Positions 61,252 through 64,000 of a stretch of 64,000 bases of DNA are shown here, piece by piece. The notes beneath the pieces were generated by a model that searched no databases, was not told the origin of the DNA, and was given only the letters and a program-made list of their open reading frames with translations. The position numbers and the translations under genes are program-made. Source of the stretch: Streptomyces candidus (GTDB lineage Bacteria; Actinomycetota; Actinomycetes; Streptomycetales; Streptomycetaceae); NCBI RefSeq assembly GCF_014207445.1, contig NZ_JACHEM010000001.1, positions 620,001-684,000 on the forward strand, written 5' to 3'. Positions within the stretch are counted from its first letter, which is position 1. Each line of letters starts with the position of its first letter.

Positions 61252-62634
61252 ATGCACGACCAGCAGCTCCGCACGTCCGGTCCGACGGAGCCCCTGTCCG
61301 GGGGGCTCAAGCAGCGGCATCTCACCATGCTGGGCCTGGGCGGGGTGATCGGCGCCGGTCTGTTCGTGGGTTCGGGGGCCGGCATCGCCGTCGCGGGGCC
61401 CGGCATCGTCCTGTCGTACCTGATCGCGGGGACCATCGCGATGCTGGTGATGCGGATGCTCGGGGAGATGTCGTCGGCGATGCCCGCGTCGGGGTCGTTC
61501 TCGGTGCACGCGGAGCGGGCGCTGGGGCGGTGGGCCGGGTTCAGCGTGGGCTGGCTGTACTGGTTCCTGCTGGTGGTCGTGCTGGCCGTCGAGGCGACGG
61601 GGGCGGCGAAGATCGCCAACGGGTGGGTGCCGGGGGTCCCGCAGTGGGCGTGGGTGCTGGTCTTCATGGTGGTCTTCACGGTCGCCAACCTGGCCGCGGT
61701 GAAGAACTTCGGCGAGTTCGAGTTCTGGTTCGCGGCGCTGAAGGTGGGCGCGATCGTCCTGTTCCTCGCGCTGGGGCTGCTCGCGGTCTTCGGGGTGCTC
61801 CCCGACACCGACCCGGTGGGCATGGCGAACCTGACCGGAGAGGGCGGCTTCCTGCCCAACGGCTGGGCGGGGGTGGTCTCCGGTGTCCTCGCCGTCGTCT
61901 TCGCGTTCGGCGGCCTGGAGGTCGTCACCATCGCCGCGGCCGAGACGGACGACCCGGCCCGCGCGGTGGGGCGTGCCGTGCGCAGCGCGTTCTTCCGCAT
62001 CCTCTTCTTCTACGTCGGTTCGATGCTGGTCATCGTGACCCTGCTGCCGTGGAACTCGATGACGCCGGGTCTGAGTCCGTACGTGGCGGTCCTCGACCGC
62101 ATCGGCGTGCCCTCGGCCGGCACCGTCATGAACATCGTCGTCTTCGTCGCCCTGCTGTCCGCGCTGAACGCCAACCTCTACGGCTCGTCCCGGATGGTCT
62201 TCTCGCTGGCCGGGCGCGGCGAGGCTCCGCGGGGGCTGCTGGCGACCAGCCCCGGCGGGGTGCCGCGCCGCGCGGTCCTCGCCTCGGTCGCGTTCGGCTT
62301 CGTCTCGGTCGTCCTCAATCTCCTGTGGCCCGACACGGTCTTCCTCTACATGCTCAACGCGGTGGGCGCGGTCCTGCTCTTCGTGTGGGGCCTGATCGCC
62401 GTCTCGCAGCTGCGGCTGCGCCGCCGGATCGAGCGCGAGACGCCCGAGCGGCTGACGCTGCGGATGTGGGCGTTCCCGTACCTGACGTGGGCGGCGCTGG
62501 CGGCGATGGGCGCCGTGCTCGTCCTGATGCTGCTCGACGACACGGCCCGGCCGCAGCTGCTGTGGTCGGCGGGGGCGACAGCGCTGGTACTGCTGGTGTC
62601 CCTGGTGCGGGAGATGCGCGCGAGGCGTGCGTAG
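61252..62634 (+). CDS. Amino acid permease, second paralogue
   Basis: The 460-residue protein has about twelve helices with a short N-terminus (HDQQLRTSGPTEPLSGGLKQ). It shares with its neighbours LGGVIGAGLFVGSGAGIAVA, MRMLGEMSSAMPASGSFSVH, WAGFSVGWLYWFLLVVVLAV, KNFGEFEFWFAALKVGAIVL and LNANLYGSSRMVFSLAGRGE, and is closest to the third copy at 62778 in the KNFGEFEFWFAALKVG segment. ATG 61252. Oriented with the other permease genes, but bioY intervenes on the other strand, so this copy is transcribed from the bioY-permease gap. Confidence 0.93.
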   Translation: MHDQQLRTSGPTEPLSGGLKQRHLTMLGLGGVIGAGLFVGSGAGIAVAGPGIVLSYLIAGTIAMLVMRMLGEMSSAMPASGSFSVHAERALGRWAGFSVGWLYWFLLVVVLAVEATGAAKIANGWVPGVPQWAWVLVFMVVFTVANLAAVKNFGEFEFWFAALKVGAIVLFLALGLLAVFGVLPDTDPVGMANLTGEGGFLPNGWAGVVSGVLAVVFAFGGLEVVTIAAAETDDPARAVGRAVRSAFFRILFFYVGSMLVIVTLLPWNSMTPGLSPYVAVLDRIGVPSAGTVMNIVVFVALLSALNANLYGSSRMVFSLAGRGEAPRGLLATSPGGVPRRAVLASVAFGFVSVVLNLLWPDTVFLYMLNAVGAVLLFVWGLIAVSQLRLRRRIERETPERLTLRMWAFPYLTWAALAAMGAVLVLMLLDDTARPQLLWSAGATALVLLVSLVREMRARRA

Positions 62635-62722
62635 TTCCGGAGCGTGGCGTGCCGGAAAATTCACGGTGTGTGAGCGTGGTGTCCGTATAGCGGTCCGCGG
62701 TTCCCTCCGAGCGGTGCGGACA

Positions 62723-62755
62723 TGAGACTGGGCCATTCTTTGGCTTCCCGTCTCA
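62723..62755 (+). promoter_or_regulatory. Leader stem-loop before the third permease
   Basis: TGAGAC pairs with GTCTCA, continuing after a bulge with GGG/CCC. It is 22 bp before the ATG at 62778, in the likely leader. TATAGC at 62686-62691 may be the -10. Weak evidence for control. Confidence 0.3.
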
Positions 62756-62777
62756 GCTAGTGAACAAAGGCACGCCC

Positions 62778-64000
62778 ATGTCTCGGACCACCGCGCCCCC
62801 GCCGCCGCCCAAGGAGACGACGGAGAAATCCGCTCCGGACGCCTCCCTCGGGCACGGTCTCAAGCAGCGCCACCTCTCCATGATCGCTCTGGGCGGGGTG
62901 ATCGGCGCCGGTCTCTTCGTGGGGTCGGGCGCGGGCATCGCCGCCGCGGGCCCCTCCATCGTGCTCGCGTACACGGCGTCCGGCCTGCTCGTCATGCTGG
63001 TGATGCGGATGCTGGGTGAGATGTCGGCGGCGAACCCCAGCTCGGGTTCTTTCTCGGCGCACGCCGAGCGGGCGATCGGACCGTGGGCGGGCTTCACCTC
63101 GGGCTGGGCGTTCTGGTTCCTGCTGTGCGTGGCGGTCGGCCTCGAAGGCATCGGCGCCGCGAAGATCATGCAGGGCTGGCTGCCGGGGACGCCGCAATGG
63201 GCCTGGGTGGCACTGTTCATGGTGATCTTCCTGGGCACCAACCTGGCCGCGGTGAAGAACTTCGGCGAGTTCGAGTTCTGGTTCGCGGCGCTGAAGGTCG
63301 GCGCGATCTCGCTCTTCCTGGTCATCGGCGTGCTCGCCATCCTCGGCGTGCTGCCCGGCAGCGACACCCCGGCCCCCGGCCTCACCAACCTGACCGGCGA
63401 CGGCGGCTTCCTTCCCAACGGCAGCGAGGGCCTGATCATCGGCCTGCTGGCCTCGGTCTTCGCGTACGGCGGCCTGGAGACCGTCACCATCGCCGCCGCC
63501 GAGTCCGAGCACCCGGTGCAGGGCGTCGCCAAGGCGGTCCGTACCGCGATGTGGCGCATCGCGGTCTTCTACATCGGCTCGATGGCCGTCATCGTCACCC
63601 TGGTGCCGTGGAACGACCCGAAGGTCGAGAAGATCGGCCCGTACGTCGCCACCCTGGACCACCTGGGCGTCCCGGCCGCCGGGCAGATCATGAACGTGAT
63701 CGTGCTCGCCGCCCTGCTGTCCGCGATGAACGCCAACATCTACGGCTCGTCCCGCATGGCGTTCTCCCTGGTCCAGCGCGGCCAGGGCCCCGCACTGCTG
63801 GGCAGGCTGTCCGGCGGGGTGCCGCGGATCGCGGTGCTGTGCTCGTCGGCGTTCGGCTTCGTGTGCGTGGCGCTGAGCTGGATCAGCCCGGACAAGGTCT
63901 TCCCCTGGCTGCTCAACATGATCGGCGCGCTGATCCTGGTCGTGTGGATCTTCATCGCTGTCTCCCAGCTGCTCCTGCGCCGCCGCACCGAGCGCGAGAC
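62778..64000 (+). CDS. Amino acid permease, third paralogue, cut by window edge
   Basis: The ATG at 62778, with AAAGG seven bases upstream, opens a reading frame running off the window after about 407 residues. SRTTAPPPPPKETTEKSAPD is followed by LKQRHLSMIALGGVIGAGLF, MRMLGEMSAANPSSGSFSAH, KNFGEFEFWFAALKVGAISL, YGGLETVTIAAAESEHPVQG and ANIYGSSRMAFSLVQRGQGP. Ten or so of twelve helices are visible. A GTG six codons earlier (62760) is in frame but lacks a ribosome site. Third of three tandem paralogues, each differing in the N-terminal tail. Confidence 0.92.
   Translation, partial: MSRTTAPPPPPKETTEKSAPDASLGHGLKQRHLSMIALGGVIGAGLFVGSGAGIAAAGPSIVLAYTASGLLVMLVMRMLGEMSAANPSSGSFSAHAERAIGPWAGFTSGWAFWFLLCVAVGLEGIGAAKIMQGWLPGTPQWAWVALFMVIFLGTNLAAVKNFGEFEFWFAALKVGAISLFLVIGVLAILGVLPGSDTPAPGLTNLTGDGGFLPNGSEGLIIGLLASVFAYGGLETVTIAAAESEHPVQGVAKAVRTAMWRIAVFYIGSMAVIVTLVPWNDPKVEKIGPYVATLDHLGVPAAGQIMNVIVLAALLSAMNANIYGSSRMAFSLVQRGQGPALLGRLSGGVPRIAVLCSSAFGFVCVALSWISPDKVFPWLLNMIGALILVVWIFIAVSQLLLRRRTERE

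Overview
This is a high-GC actinobacterial chromosome segment, almost certainly from a Streptomyces. The evidence is the gene order nadD - M48 protease - proA/proB - obg/rpmA/rplU - RNase E - rodA/pbp2/mreD/mreC/mreB - ndk - folC - valS - clpX/clpP2/clpP1 - tig, two adjacent clpP genes, GTG starts, few T-runs after terminators, and a spore-wall type mre cluster. Most of it is conserved core genome; the accessory parts are small and specific. Equivalences to S. coelicolor (roughly SCO2579-SCO2620) are from memory.

Layout. 1-6.4 kb: 3'-truncated nadD, a 55-aa membrane protein, an M48 metalloprotease, two single-pass proteins that share an N-terminal motif, proA and a small conserved protein. 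6.6-14.9 kb: proB, galE, then a surface-glycopolymer block: a GT2/TagF fusion, a GT4 glycosyltransferase and a convergent GT2 paralogue. 15.3-17.5 kb: obg, rpmA, rplU. 17.7-20.5 kb: an sn-glycerol-1-phosphate-type dehydrogenase, a small nucleotidyltransferase and galU, lying between rplU and the very large RNase E gene (20.7-25.3 kb). 25.5-31.4 kb: DUF2344 protein, a frameshifted repeat membrane protein, a radical SAM protein and a CYTH-CHAD protein. 31.5-37.9 kb: the rodA-pbp2-mreD-mreC-mreB elongation/spore wall cluster. 38.2-46.0 kb: ndk, DUF4233, folC, a second MreB-like gene with an octamer repeat at its stop codon, an orphan histidine kinase and valS. 46.2-51.8 kb: a proline-rich membrane protein and the ClpXP/trigger factor proteostasis block. 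52-58.5 kb: tRNA-Pro and tRNA-Gly, a small membrane protein, an acyltransferase-3 protein, a SpoIIE-type phosphatase, an Eis-like acetyltransferase, a Nei-type glycosylase and rpiB. 58.7-64 kb: three paralogous amino acid permeases with bioY between the first two; the third runs off the window.

How the genes fit together. The mre cluster, second MreB, M48 protease, the two motif-sharing membrane proteins and the glycosyltransferases point to a cell-envelope and spore-wall neighbourhood. The most interesting inference is that the two blocks flanking obg-rpmA-rplU are one split pathway: dihydroxyacetone phosphate to a glycerol phosphate (dehydrogenase), activation to a nucleotide-glycerol (nucleotidyltransferase), UDP-glucose and UDP-galactose supply (galU, galE), and polymerisation or decoration (TagF fusion, GT4, GT2). 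If correct, this would be a glycerol-phosphate wall polymer fed by sn-glycerol-1-phosphate instead of the usual sn-glycerol-3-phosphate. Substrates cannot be proven from sequence. No CRISPR, phage, insertion sequence, integrase or biosynthetic gene cluster was seen.
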